From: Akkermansiaceae bacterium
Lineage (GTDB): Bacteria; Verrucomicrobiota; Verrucomicrobiia; Verrucomicrobiales; Akkermansiaceae
Length of the DNA: 45,475 bases
Reading direction: 5' to 3'
NCBI GenBank assembly: GCA_903908495.1
Contig: CAIVSK010000151.1
Coordinates: forward strand, 1-45,475
Below the pieces are notes generated by a model. That model searched no databases and had not been told where the DNA came from. It saw nothing but the letters and a program-made list of their open reading frames with translations. Made by a program: the position numbers and the translations under genes. Position 1 is the stretch's first letter. Every line of letters begins with the position of its first letter. Below, one piece after another: positions 37,275 through 45,475 of the stretch.

Positions 37275-39776
37275 ATGATGACGCATTCACCCTCACTCTG
37301 GAGCAAGCGCCTGCGGGTCTGCCTCATGTTGGCCTTCGCGCCCGCAGTGGCACCCGCCTCGGCCGATGGACTCCCCGCCCCCGGCAGCAGCGACGCCCAG
37401 GCACTGCACAACGCCATCGCCGACCTAACAAACACCTGCGGCGCGCGCTATCCCCGCGGCAAGGATTTTCTCGCGCGGCTCGATGCCATGACGGCGTTGC
37501 CTCAATTGCCGCGCGACGAGTTTGAATCGCTGCGGCGCGAGGCCTTGCTGGCCAATCCGCTCGTCAGCGGCCAACCCCTGCTTTATGTGGTCCGCAGCCA
37601 ATACCTACCGGATCACCACAACACCGAAACGATGTTCCAGACGGGCGAATGCAATACCGCCAGCTACCAGCCCGGCGGCCCGCTCAAGACCCTCGACCTG
37701 GCCCACAACGGCACCACCCGCGTGGTGACCGATCCCGGCCCGGAAGGCCGCCTGCGCGATCCGGACGTGCACTTCGATGGCAAGCGCATCGTCTTTTCGA
37801 TGCGCAAGAACATCCGCGACAACTATCACCTTTATGAAATCAATGCCGACGGCAGCGGCCTCAAGCAGCTCACCTCCGCCGCGGGAGTGTTTGACATCGA
37901 CCCGTTCTATCTGCCAGATGACAACCTCGCCTTCACCTCCTCCCGCGAACCCAAGTACTGCATGTGCAACATTCACATCATGGGCAACTTGTTCCGGATG
38001 GAGCCCGATGGTGCCAACATCCATCAGATCGGCAAGAGCACCCTGTTTGAGGGCCACGGCTCGCTGCTGCCCGACGGCCGCCTGATCTATGACCGCTGGG
38101 AATACGTCGACCGGAATTTCGGCAACGCCCAGGGCCTGTGGACCGCCAACCCCGACGGCACCAACCACGCCGGCTACTACGGCAACAACACCCCTGCCGG
38201 CGGCGTGGTCCTCCAGCCGCACGCCATCCCCGGCAGCGACCTCATCCTCTGCATCCTCGGATCCTGCCACGACCGGCCGTGGGGCGCGCTGGCCATCCTC
38301 GACCGCAGCCGCGGGGTGGACGGCAAGCCGCCGGTCCTGCGCACCTGGCCGGCCAACGCGGTGGAGCGGGTCGCCGATCCCGGCACGCCCAATGGCGGCT
38401 TTGACTCGTTCACCACCGTCAATCCGAAGTACCAGGATCCCTATCCGCTTTCCGACAAGTATTTCCTGTGTTCGCGCATGACCGGGCAGGGCGAGCAGAT
38501 GGGGATCTATCTGGTGGATGTGTTCGGCAACGAAATCCAAGTGCACAGCGAAGGTGCCGGCTGTTTTGATGCGATGCCGCTGGCAGCGCGGCCGCGGCCG
38601 CCGGTGATTCCAACGCGCCGGGATTTCACCAACGCCGATGGTTATGTGTATGTGCAGAACGTGTACAACGGCACCCACATGCAAGACGTCAAGCCCGGCA
38701 GTGTGAAGTTCCTGCGGGTGGTCGAGTCGCCCGAAAAACGCTACTGGACCGAGCCGGGATGGAATGGCCAGGGCATCGAGCGGCCAGGCATGAGCTGGCA
38801 CGATTTCAACAACAAACGCATCCTCGGCACCGTCCCCGTCGAGGCCGACGGGTCCGCCGCATTTGCTCTGCCGTCCGACCGCTTCGTCTATTTCCAGTTG
38901 CTGGATGCAGACGGCATGATGGTCCAGTCGATGCGCAGCGGCACCTCCGTGCAATCCGGAGAGTGGCTCGGCTGTGTCGGCTGCCACGACGAGCGCCGCG
39001 CCGCACCGTCCTCGCCAAGCGGAAACAACCCGCTGGCGCTCAAGCGGCCACCGAGCACCCTGCAAGGCTGGCACGGCGCGCCACGGATGTTCAACTATCT
39101 AACTGACGTGCAGCCGGTCTTCGACAAGCACTGCGTGAGTTGTCACGACTACGGCAAGGAGGGCGGCAAGAAACTGGTGCTGGCCGGCGATCGCGGGCTG
39201 ATTTTCAACGCATCCTACGTGAACCTCTGGACCAAGGGCGCGCTCACAGTGGTAGGTGCCGGCCCGCCGGAAATCCGCCAGGCCTATTCGTGGGGGTCTC
39301 ATCCGAGCCGCTTGCTGCATTTCCACGACGGCCCGAACAAGCACGCGGAGGTCAAGCTCAGCGCCGGGGAACTTGAGAAAATCATCACCTGGGTGGACCT
39401 CAACGCCCCCTACTATCCGAGTTATGCCAGCGCCTATCCGCACAACCCGTACGGCCGCAGCCCGCTGGACGACGGCCAGTTAGGAAAACTCAAACAACTC
39501 GGCGTGGACACCGGCATCATCGATCTGAGCTTTGACCGGCCGGAAGTCAGTCCCGGGCTGGCCAAGCTGGCCAAGTCCGACCCGCGTTACGCCGAGGCGC
39601 TGGCGATCATCCGCGCCGGCCAGCAAGCCCTCAAGACAAGCCCTAATCCCGACTCACCCGGCTTTGTTGCCTGCGAGGCCGACCAGCAGCGCGAGCAGAA
39701 ATATCAAATGCGTGCGGCGATCGAACTGCGCAGCCGCGCCGCCATCCGCGACGGCCGCAAGGTTTACGATAACTAG
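37275..39776 (+). CDS. Secreted HZS-alpha-like protein with two CxxCH motifs
   Basis: From the ATG at 37275 the protein has 833 residues with a signal peptide (RLRVCLMLAFAPAVAPASA). The centre is a WD/TolB-like propeller (EGRLRDPDVHFDGKRIVFSM, HLYEINADGSGLKQLT, FLPDGRLIYD-type blades) and the later part resembles the middle domain of hydrazine synthase alpha subunits, found widely in PVC bacteria outside anammox. Two haem-binding motifs, CVGCH (567-571) and CVSCH (620-624), are present. No beta or gamma subunit genes are nearby, so hydrazine synthesis is not implied; a periplasmic cytochrome-linked oxidoreductase is more plausible. The function in this group is unknown. It precedes a sugar lactonase and symporter, suggesting a catabolic setting. 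Confidence 0.88.
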   Translation: MMTHSPSLWSKRLRVCLMLAFAPAVAPASADGLPAPGSSDAQALHNAIADLTNTCGARYPRGKDFLARLDAMTALPQLPRDEFESLRREALLANPLVSGQPLLYVVRSQYLPDHHNTETMFQTGECNTASYQPGGPLKTLDLAHNGTTRVVTDPGPEGRLRDPDVHFDGKRIVFSMRKNIRDNYHLYEINADGSGLKQLTSAAGVFDIDPFYLPDDNLAFTSSREPKYCMCNIHIMGNLFRMEPDGANIHQIGKSTLFEGHGSLLPDGRLIYDRWEYVDRNFGNAQGLWTANPDGTNHAGYYGNNTPAGGVVLQPHAIPGSDLILCILGSCHDRPWGALAILDRSRGVDGKPPVLRTWPANAVERVADPGTPNGGFDSFTTVNPKYQDPYPLSDKYFLCSRMTGQGEQMGIYLVDVFGNEIQVHSEGAGCFDAMPLAARPRPPVIPTRRDFTNADGYVYVQNVYNGTHMQDVKPGSVKFLRVVESPEKRYWTEPGWNGQGIERPGMSWHDFNNKRILGTVPVEADGSAAFALPSDRFVYFQLLDADGMMVQSMRSGTSVQSGEWLGCVGCHDERRAAPSSPSGNNPLALKRPPSTLQGWHGAPRMFNYLTDVQPVFDKHCVSCHDYGKEGGKKLVLAGDRGLIFNASYVNLWTKGALTVVGAGPPEIRQAYSWGSHPSRLLHFHDGPNKHAEVKLSAGELEKIITWVDLNAPYYPSYASAYPHNPYGRSPLDDGQLGKLKQLGVDTGIIDLSFDRPEVSPGLAKLAKSDPRYAEALAIIRAGQQALKTSPNPDSPGFVACEADQQREQKYQMRAAIELRSRAAIRDGRKVYDN

Positions 39777-39843
39777 CAAATTGGTGCTCGCCAGCCATGA
39801 CCGGCTCGGGCATGCTCCGCAGTGAAATCAAGGCAATGCACGC

Positions 39844-40674
39844 ATGAAGATAGACGCCCACCAACATTTCTGGCAATACCACCCGGCCCACCAGGCCTGG
39901 ATGACGGAGTCCATGGCGGCGTTGCGGCGGGACTATCTGCCGGACGAACTCGCGCCGCTGCTTGGCGCCAGCGGCTTTGACGGCAGCATCGCGGTGCAGG
40001 CGCGCCAGATGCTGGAAGAAACCGCGTGGTTGCTACAACTCGCCGACGCCCACGATCTGATTAAAGGAGTGGTCGGCTGGCTCGACTTGCGCTCGCCGGC
40101 GCTCGACGAACAACTGGCGCTCTATGCGCCCCATCCCAAGTTGGTGGGCGTGCGCCACGTCGTCCACGATGAGGCGGACGATGGCTTCATGCTGCGGCCG
40201 GACTTCCGCCGCGGCATCGCGCAACTGGCCGCGTTTGACCTCAGCTATGACCTGCTGTTGTTTCCCAAGCATCTGCCGGTGGCGCTGCAACTGGTGGAGG
40301 AGTTCCCCGACCAACGCTTCGTGCTCGACCACCTGGCCAAGCCGGCCATCGCCGCAGGGACCTTGTCACCGTGGCAACACGACCTGCAGCGCCTGGCCGC
40401 CATGCCTAACGTCTTCTGCAAACTCTCCGGCATGGTCACCGAGGCCAAATGGCAGCAATGGCGGGCTGACGACTTCCGCCGCTATCTGGACATCGTCCTT
40501 GATGCCTTCGGCACGCAGCGGGTGATGATCGGCTCGGATTGGCCGGTGTGCACCTTGTCCGGTGATTACGCCAGCACCATGGACATCGTCATCAATTACG
40601 TCGAACCATTCACCCCCGGCCAGCGCGAGGCCATCCTTGGCGGCAACTGCGCCCGCTTCTATCAAATCTGTTAG
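39844..40674 (+). CDS. Amidohydrolase-2 family sugar lactonase (fuconolactonase-like)
   Basis: The 276-residue protein starts with the metal-binding MKIDAHQHFWQY, typical of the COG3618 amidohydrolases, and continues with LVGVRHVVHDE, FVLDHLAKP, CKLSGMVTEA and the C-terminal MIGSDWPVCTL with the catalytic aspartate. This set is characteristic of L-fucono-1,5-lactonase and L-rhamnono-lactonase enzymes, which hydrolyse aldonolactones in oxidative deoxysugar degradation. Exact substrate cannot be told by eye. The gene lies 67 bases after the HZS-alpha-like gene and 21 bases before the symporter, so all three may be one operon. Confidence 0.85.
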   Translation: MKIDAHQHFWQYHPAHQAWMTESMAALRRDYLPDELAPLLGASGFDGSIAVQARQMLEETAWLLQLADAHDLIKGVVGWLDLRSPALDEQLALYAPHPKLVGVRHVVHDEADDGFMLRPDFRRGIAQLAAFDLSYDLLLFPKHLPVALQLVEEFPDQRFVLDHLAKPAIAAGTLSPWQHDLQRLAAMPNVFCKLSGMVTEAKWQQWRADDFRRYLDIVLDAFGTQRVMIGSDWPVCTLSGDYASTMDIVINYVEPFTPGQREAILGGNCARFYQIC

Positions 40675-40695
40675 ATCCCTGCCCACCACCACCCC

Positions 40696-42426
40696 ATGAG
40701 TGACTTTTCCAACCTTCTGGCAGCCTCTTCGATGGTTTCTTGGATCGATCCGGTGGTCATCGCGGTGTATTTGGTGGGAATCACGGCCTTTGGCATCTGG
40801 ATCGGATACCGCCGCAACACGTCGTCCGAACAATATTTCCTGGCCAACAAGTCCCTCGGCTGGTTCACCGTCGGCGCGGCGGTGTTCACTTCCAACATAT
40901 CCACCATCCACTTGGTGGGCCTGGCCGCCAGCGGGGCGGAGAATGGCATGGTCATCGGTAATTTCGAATGGATGGCATGTTTCACCCTGATTGCGCTGGC
41001 ACTGGTTTTCGCGCCGTTTTATATCAACTCGGGGGTTTCAACGCTGCCGGAGTTCATGGAGCGGCGCTATTGCCCGCAGGCCCGCACTTTCCTGGCGGTC
41101 ATCGGCTTGCTGGGCGCGTTGCTGATTCACATCGGCATCAGCCTGTTTGCCGCGGCCAAGGTGTTTGAGAGTTTCCTCGGGGTGCCGATGGTGTGGACCA
41201 TCGTGGTGTTGTCGTTGTTCACCGTGACCTACACCGCGCTGGGCGGTTTGAAGGCGGTGGTGATGACCGAGAACATCCAGGTCTGCCTGTTGCTCGGCGG
41301 CGCGGCATTGGTAACGGTGTTAGGCATCAGGGCGCTGCCGGGAGCCGGCGTGCCCGACTTGGCGAGCTTCAAGGCGGCGGTGGCACCGGGGCAGTTGAAC
41401 ATGTTGCAGCCGATCATCAACGAGCACGGCCACCTCAACGAGTTCTCGTGGCTGAGCGTGTTGCTGGGCTATCCGATTCTTGGGATCTGGTACTGGTGCG
41501 CCGACCAGACGCATGTGCAGCGGGTGCTGGGGGCGAAGAGCCTCAAGGACGGCCAGAACGGCGCCTTGTTTGCCGGTTTCTTGAAAATCACGCCGGTGTT
41601 TCTAATGGTGCTGCCGGGGGTGGTCGGCTACGTGCTGTGGCAAAAAGGGGCGATCCACCTCGGACAGGTGGCAAGCACGGGCAAGCCGGATTACAACACC
41701 ATGCTGCCGGCGTTGGTCAACTATCTGATTCCCGCCGGCCTCAGGGGATTGCTCGCTGCCAGCATGGCCGCCGCGCTGATGAGCTGCATGGCCGCCGCCC
41801 TCAACAGTTGCGCAACACTCATCTCGCTGGACATCGTCAAACGCGTGCGACCTGACACCAGTGACAAGCGGGTGGTGATCATCGGCCGGGTGAGCACCGG
41901 CGTGATCATGGTGCTGGCGATGCTGTGGTCCACCCAAGGCGAACAATTTGGCACCATCTTCAAGGCCATCAACAAGATTCCGATGACCTTCGCGCCGGCG
42001 GTGACCACCGTGTTTGTGCTCGGCTTGCTGTGGAAACGCGGCACCAAGCAAGCCGCGATGGCCACCCTTTACCTCGGCTCGCTCATCGGGGTCATTTATT
42101 TTCTGGCGGACCTGCCGAGCCTCGGCAAGCTGATTGTCGGCGCGGGCAATGTGCACAAGGATTTTTCCGGCTTGGTCACCGATCCGCAGGCAGGTTTGGG
42201 AATCCCCTTCATGCTCGTCGGCCCGCTGCTGGTGGTGTTCTGCGTTACCATCTATATCATCACCAGCCTGTTGACCCCACCAATGCCCGCGGCGGAAGTC
42301 GCTAAAGTCTGTTGGGATCACCCGCTGGCCTGCCTCAGGGGCCGCATCAGCGGTGCCAACGACCCGCGGTTGGTCACCCTGATGCTGTTGACGGCGGTCG
42401 GCTTGTTATACCTGTGGTTGCACTAA
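40696..42426 (+). CDS. Sodium:solute symporter (SSS family)
   Basis: The 576-residue protein has the many hydrophobic segments expected of a 13-14-helix SSS transporter in the inner membrane. Family marks are the early RNTSSEQYFLANKSLGWFT, the SNISTIHLVGLA region of the sodium site, FAPFYINSGVSTLPEFMERR and ALNSCATLISLDIVKR. The family includes sugar, sialic acid and myo-inositol transporters. Next to a fuconolactonase-like gene, uptake of fucose, rhamnose or a related sugar is the simplest guess. The gene ends 17 bases before the convergent rpoN stop. Confidence 0.9.
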   Translation: MSDFSNLLAASSMVSWIDPVVIAVYLVGITAFGIWIGYRRNTSSEQYFLANKSLGWFTVGAAVFTSNISTIHLVGLAASGAENGMVIGNFEWMACFTLIALALVFAPFYINSGVSTLPEFMERRYCPQARTFLAVIGLLGALLIHIGISLFAAAKVFESFLGVPMVWTIVVLSLFTVTYTALGGLKAVVMTENIQVCLLLGGAALVTVLGIRALPGAGVPDLASFKAAVAPGQLNMLQPIINEHGHLNEFSWLSVLLGYPILGIWYWCADQTHVQRVLGAKSLKDGQNGALFAGFLKITPVFLMVLPGVVGYVLWQKGAIHLGQVASTGKPDYNTMLPALVNYLIPAGLRGLLAASMAAALMSCMAAALNSCATLISLDIVKRVRPDTSDKRVVIIGRVSTGVIMVLAMLWSTQGEQFGTIFKAINKIPMTFAPAVTTVFVLGLLWKRGTKQAAMATLYLGSLIGVIYFLADLPSLGKLIVGAGNVHKDFSGLVTDPQAGLGIPFMLVGPLLVVFCVTIYIITSLLTPPMPAAEVAKVCWDHPLACLRGRISGANDPRLVTLMLLTAVGLLYLWLH

Positions 42427-42443
42427 CCGGCCAGCCACCCGGT

Positions 42444-43844
42444 TCACGACGACTTGCGCAGGTGGACGGGCAGGATGTTCAATTGCTCGCGATATTTGGC
42501 GACGGTGCGGCGGGCAATCTTGATGCCTTGGGTGGCGAGGTGTTTGGCGAGTGCTGCGTCGGTGAGGGGTTTGGACGGGGGCTCGCGGGCGATGAGTTGT
42601 TGGATGACCTCGCGCACGCCGCTGTTGGACACCTCCTCGCCATCGCGGGTCTGGTAGCCGGAGGCGAAAAACGCGCGCATTTCCATCAACCCGTGCGGGG
42701 TCAGCAGGTACTTGCCGGCCACCGCGCGGGAGATGGTGGCGTTGTGCATGTTGAGTTCTTCGGCGATGCTCGTCATGGTCAGCGGGCGGAGGTGACGGGA
42801 GCCTTTTTCCAGGAACAGGTGTTGGTGCTCGATGATCTTGTGCGCGATGGCGAGGATGGTTTCCTGACGCAGCGAAATGGCACGGATCAGACTGCGGCCA
42901 TCGCTGATGTGCTCGCGCAGGAATTGCCGCGTCTTGGTATCCACGCCGTTGCTGCCAATCATGTCCTTGTAGAAATCATTGAGCCGCAGGCTCGGCAGAT
43001 GCTCGTTGGTCAGTTGCGCTAGCCAGTGGCCACCGGTATCGCGCTCGATGACCACATCGGGCAGAATATGCGGGTTTTCGGTCGGATCAAACTCGCTGCC
43101 GGGATTGAGCGAGAGGTGCCCGATGCTGGCGGCGGCCTCGGCGATGCGATCCTCACTGGTGCCCAAGGCCCGCGCAATCTGCGCGTAGTGCTTGCGCGCC
43201 AGTGCCTCGAGGTGGTCGCTCACAATCTTGTATTCAAGACTCGCCACGCGCCCGCTGTGCTCGAGTTGTAACAGCAGGGAGTCGACAATGCCCGTGGCTC
43301 CAACCCCTGGCGGGTGAAACGATTGCACCAACTTGAGGGCGGCATTCAGCGGCACCGCCTGCAAGCCAAGCCGGTTTCCGAGGTCTTTCACCGGCAGATC
43401 GAGAAACCCGCGCGCATCTAGATTGCCAAGGATCGCCTGGGCAGCATGGCGCGTTTCCGGTCCGACCATCGAGAGGTCGAGCTGCTGCTGCAAGTGCTGC
43501 TGCAGGGACTCCGGGGCGACGATGGAGTCGTAAAAATGTTGCCGCCGTTCCTCGTCATCCGGGCTGCGGGCGGCGGACTTGCCGCTGATGATATCGTAGT
43601 CCCGCCAGTCGTCGTCGGTCTCGTTGAGATATTCCAGCGAATCGGCCGTCTCCGGGTCGGGTGCGTCGGCATCCAGCGACAGCGACTCGGTGCACTCCTC
43701 CAGCACCGGATTGGTTTCAAGCGCTTGGCGGACCAATTGCGAGAGCTCCAAGGTGCCCGCCTGCAAAATCTCCAGGCTCTTGCGCATTTGCGGCGCGAGG
43801 GTCTGCTGCTGGGATAGCGATTGATGGAGCGAGACTTGGGACAT
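42444..43844 (-). CDS. rpoN: RNA polymerase sigma-54 factor
   Basis: Sigma-54 directs RNA polymerase to -24/-12 promoters and needs an AAA+ activator. The 466-residue protein has the Gln/Leu-rich activator-interacting region I (LHQSLSQQQTLAPQMRKSLEIL), an acidic region II, the core-binding domain, the helix-turn-helix region (TMTSIAEELNMHNATISRAV) and the C-terminal RpoN box (ARRTVAKYR, about 444-452), so all functional parts look intact. No enhancer-binding protein or hpf/ptsN gene is next to it, unlike the proteobacterial rpoN neighbourhood. The upstream region holds a consensus sigma-54 promoter and a hairpin touching the start codon. Confidence 0.96.
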   Translation of the reverse strand: MSQVSLHQSLSQQQTLAPQMRKSLEILQAGTLELSQLVRQALETNPVLEECTESLSLDADAPDPETADSLEYLNETDDDWRDYDIISGKSAARSPDDEERRQHFYDSIVAPESLQQHLQQQLDLSMVGPETRHAAQAILGNLDARGFLDLPVKDLGNRLGLQAVPLNAALKLVQSFHPPGVGATGIVDSLLLQLEHSGRVASLEYKIVSDHLEALARKHYAQIARALGTSEDRIAEAAASIGHLSLNPGSEFDPTENPHILPDVVIERDTGGHWLAQLTNEHLPSLRLNDFYKDMIGSNGVDTKTRQFLREHISDGRSLIRAISLRQETILAIAHKIIEHQHLFLEKGSRHLRPLTMTSIAEELNMHNATISRAVAGKYLLTPHGLMEMRAFFASGYQTRDGEEVSNSGVREVIQQLIAREPPSKPLTDAALAKHLATQGIKIARRTVAKYREQLNILPVHLRKSS

Positions 43845-43845
43845 G

Positions 43846-43864
43846 GCGGCAAGGGCATTGCCGC
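43846..43864 (-). promoter_or_regulatory. Hairpin immediately before the rpoN start codon
   Basis: GCGGCAA (43846-43852) and TTGCCGC (43858-43864) form a perfect seven-pair stem with a five-base loop, one base from the rpoN ATG. In mRNA it would cover the ribosome-binding region. No T-run follows, so it is not a terminator. It could dampen or regulate translation. Confidence 0.6.
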
Positions 43865-43896
43865 AGATATTAAAAGCAAAATCGGGCGCAAATCAA

Positions 43897-43913
43897 AGCA
43901 AATTCTGTGCCAA
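43897..43913 (-). promoter_or_regulatory. Sigma-54 (-24/-12) promoter upstream of rpoN
   Basis: On the minus strand TGGCAC (43907-43912), five bases, and TTGC (43898-43901) followed by T match the sigma-54 consensus TGGCACG-N4-TTGCW, with A in place of the seventh G and exact GG-to-GC spacing of 12 bases. A transcript would start near 43886 and have a leader of about 42 bases before the ATG. Its position directly upstream of the sigma-54 gene suggests autoregulation. Confidence 0.75.
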
Positions 43914-44022
43914 ATACAATATTTTTTTACCCGAGTGCTGTGAGTGAAAAATCCTGCGATAGAGGTGGCAATTGGCGGGTTTCGGCGGGACAATGCGCTG
44001 CTATCCTGCAAAAGACGATCCA

Positions 44023-44763
44023 ATGACAGCAGCCATGGTTCCAGACCCGCGGCTTTCCGCGCCGTTCCACCGCCACTTCAGACGGGCCCTCGGCTTGCTC
44101 ATCGTGATCGGATTTATCGCCAGTTCCACGCTATCCGCGCAAACCGGAACCCTCACGATCCATGCCGCCACGCCCGGGACTGCGATTCCAGCATCGCTGT
44201 TTGGTGCGTTCTTTGAGGAAATCAATCTCGCCGGCGACGGCGGACTTTACGGCGAACTCATCCGCAACCGCTCGTGTGCCGGCACCACCAGCCCGGATTT
44301 CTGGAGCACCGTAGCGCAGGGAACCTCCGGCTGGCTCGTCAACAGCGGCACTTGGGGCATCGATGCGGGCGTCAGTCCCAAAGCGCTCAACCAAAGCGCC
44401 AACGGCCAGGATTTCCGCGCCACTTACGCGCTGCCCGGCAGCGCCGCCTGGGCGAATTACACACTCACGCTGCAAGCCCGCAAGCTGGGCGGCAGCGAAG
44501 GGTTTCTGATCATGTTCAACATGGCTGATTCTAACAATTGGATGTGGTGGAACCTCGGCGGATGGAGTAACACCACCCATGCCGTCGAGCAGTCCGTCAA
44601 CGGCGTGAAAACCTCCGGCTCAAAAGTTTCCGGCTCAGTGGTGACCAACCAGTGGTATGACGTCAGGATCGTCACCCAGGGAACCACAGTGAGTTGTTAT
44701 CTCAACAACGTGCTGAGTGGGTTTCACTCGGGTGAAACCGGGGGTGGTAGCAAACTCGGGTAG
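44023..44763 (+). pseudogene. GH51-type alpha-L-arabinofuranosidase, truncated before its catalytic domain
   Basis: From the ATG at 44023 the product has a signal peptide (RRALGLLIVIGFIASSTLSAQ) and the start of GH51 arabinofuranosidases: IPASLFGAFFEEINLAGDGG, LYGELIRNRSCA. A laminin-G-like carbohydrate-binding region then follows (about 95-235, WANYTLTLQARKLGG, NNWMWWNLGGWSN, WYDVRIVTQGTTVSCYLN). The reading frame ends at 44763 after unrelated sequence (SGFHSGETGGGSKLG); the normal catalytic barrel, several hundred residues, is missing. Family similarity stops at about 44710, just before a short inverted repeat. Either something has inserted here, a deletion occurred, or the assembly joins two unrelated pieces. 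Confidence 0.8.
44720..44739. repeat. Inverted repeat at the GH51 breakpoint
   Basis: GGTTTCAC (44720-44727) and GTGAAACC (44732-44739) form a perfect eight-pair stem with a four-base loop, located where GH51 similarity ends. It could be an element end, a recombination site or chance. Confidence 0.5.
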
Positions 44764-44799
44764 CATTTCTAGAATTGGGAGGCCTTATTCTGCACGCTG

Positions 44800-45475
44800 T
44801 CACTCGGTCACGCCCTGCGAGGTGGGTAGCTGGGGACGTGGGATCTGCTGGGATAAACGCTCTTCCATGGCAGCGAGGTTGCGATCCACATAGGATGAGA
44901 TGATGCGGATGACTTGCTCGTTCAACTCGACTTTGACCTGTCCGATGTTGAGGGCAACAGTGGGCGAGGTGTCGCGCGTGCCAGAGGGCGGGACGTTGGG
45001 CATGAGACCGCCTGCGGAATCGCGCGGGGCGGCGTCCAGGGGGCCGTTGTCTCCGGTGGCGGAGAGGATCTGCGGGGCGAGTCGTTTGAGACCGCCGGTG
45101 ATGTCCTTGATCGCGGAGACGAGACGGGATTTTTCCTCGTCGAGGTCCCGGCCTTCCTTGAAGGCTTTGTCGGCGGCGGAATTGAGCCGCTTGGGGGCCT
45201 GTCCGGGAAGGTACTCGACCATGGCTTTGCGGGTGGCGTCGCTCAAGCCATAGAATTCGGCGGAGCTGACCCGTCGGTCGGCGAGGGTGCGGGCCATGGC
45301 GGCGAGGCGCAATTGGTCCTCGCGGGTGGCAAGCATGAGCTTCTTGTTGGCTTCCTCCCGGCGGTTCTTCTCCATAACGTTGACGACGTAGGGCGTGCAG
45401 GGCGCCTCGCAGGTGCACTCGCTGTCCTTCCTAGGCGTGTTGGCGTACTTGGTCGACGTGCAGTCGCCGTCGACC
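44800..45475 (-). CDS. Unknown protein, N-terminally incomplete at the window edge
   Basis: The reading frame is open from the window end at 45475 to the stop at 44800, at least 224 codons; the ATG at 45375 is internal to this open frame and may not be the start. The part before it is cysteine-containing (GDCTSTKYANTP, SECTCEAPCTPYVV). Then comes a charged helical region (EKNRREEANKKLMLATRE, ATRKAMVEYLPG, ADKAFKEGRDLDEEKSRL) and a C-terminal strand-helix segment (GQVKVELNEQVIRIISSYVD, RNLAAMEERLSQQ). The end resembles the C-terminal part of some phage tail tape-measure-like proteins, but only weakly. It faces the broken GH51 gene, so it may belong to an integrated element. Confidence 0.6.
   Translation of the reverse strand, partial: VDGDCTSTKYANTPRKDSECTCEAPCTPYVVNVMEKNRREEANKKLMLATREDQLRLAAMARTLADRRVSSAEFYGLSDATRKAMVEYLPGQAPKRLNSAADKAFKEGRDLDEEKSRLVSAIKDITGGLKRLAPQILSATGDNGPLDAAPRDSAGGLMPNVPPSGTRDTSPTVALNIGQVKVELNEQVIRIISSYVDRNLAAMEERLSQQIPRPQLPTSQGVTE

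Noticed and set aside
37605..39074. Long open frame on the minus strand opposite the HZS-alpha-like gene
   Set aside because: Antisense to a protein with haem motifs; no coding features of its own.
37275..39776. Evidence for hydrazine synthesis (anammox)
   Set aside because: Only an HZS-alpha-like protein is present, with no beta/gamma subunit genes nearby; such homologues are common in non-anammox PVC bacteria.

Overview
The window looks like a chromosomal fragment of a GC-rich heterotrophic member of the Verrucomicrobiota (PVC group). Inferred evidence: a Verru_Chthon cassette protein A, a VPDSG-type C-terminal sorting signal, PVC-style secreted propeller and HZS-alpha-like proteins, ThuA-family secreted proteins, many secreted glycan enzymes, and general absence of Shine-Dalgarno sequences. 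No rRNA, tRNA, CRISPR array or transposase gene was seen.

Layout. 1-2066: a short terminal-inverted-repeat element and a frameshifted TPR-like gene. 2082-5723 (minus): a tyrA-aroA-cmk-plsC run (aromatic amino acids, CMP phosphorylation, phospholipid acylation) with a heptanucleotide tandem repeat just before plsC. 5766-8179 (minus): two paralogous small lipoproteins and class II fructose-bisphosphate aldolase with a strong terminator. 8343-12234 (plus): a membrane protein, acyl carrier protein, a conserved unknown, a LysM protein with a degenerate L,D-transpeptidase-like part, and accA. 12244-14279 (minus): a ThuA-domain protein with a HiPIP-like leader and a DsbD N-terminal-domain protein. 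14404-17232: a secreted SGNH/propeller/cupredoxin protein. 17831-20936 (minus): a VPDSG-sorted protein followed by a PKD/toroid protein.

21351-29012 is a glycan-degradation block: sialidase, NahK-like hexosamine 1-kinase and a very large GH2 beta-galactosidase, suggesting use of sialylated, galactose- and hexosamine-containing glycans. 29278-33650 holds Verru_Chthon protein A and a small exported partner. 33768-36857 holds nusB (with a large insertion), ribH and gpmI. 37275-42426 holds an HZS-alpha-like dihaem protein, a fuconolactonase-type amidohydrolase and an SSS symporter, probably sugar catabolism. 42444-43844 is rpoN, preceded by an excellent sigma-54 -24/-12 promoter and a start-site hairpin, which suggests autoregulation. 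The right end has a GH51 arabinofuranosidase that stops before its catalytic domain, facing an unrelated cysteine-containing ORF that runs off the window; this may be the edge of an integrated element or an assembly join.

Best candidates for something new: self-controlled rpoN, the degenerate LysM/transpeptidase protein, the HiPIP-ThuA chimera, the twin lipoprotein family, the small inverted-repeat element, the enlarged NusB, and the GH51 breakpoint.
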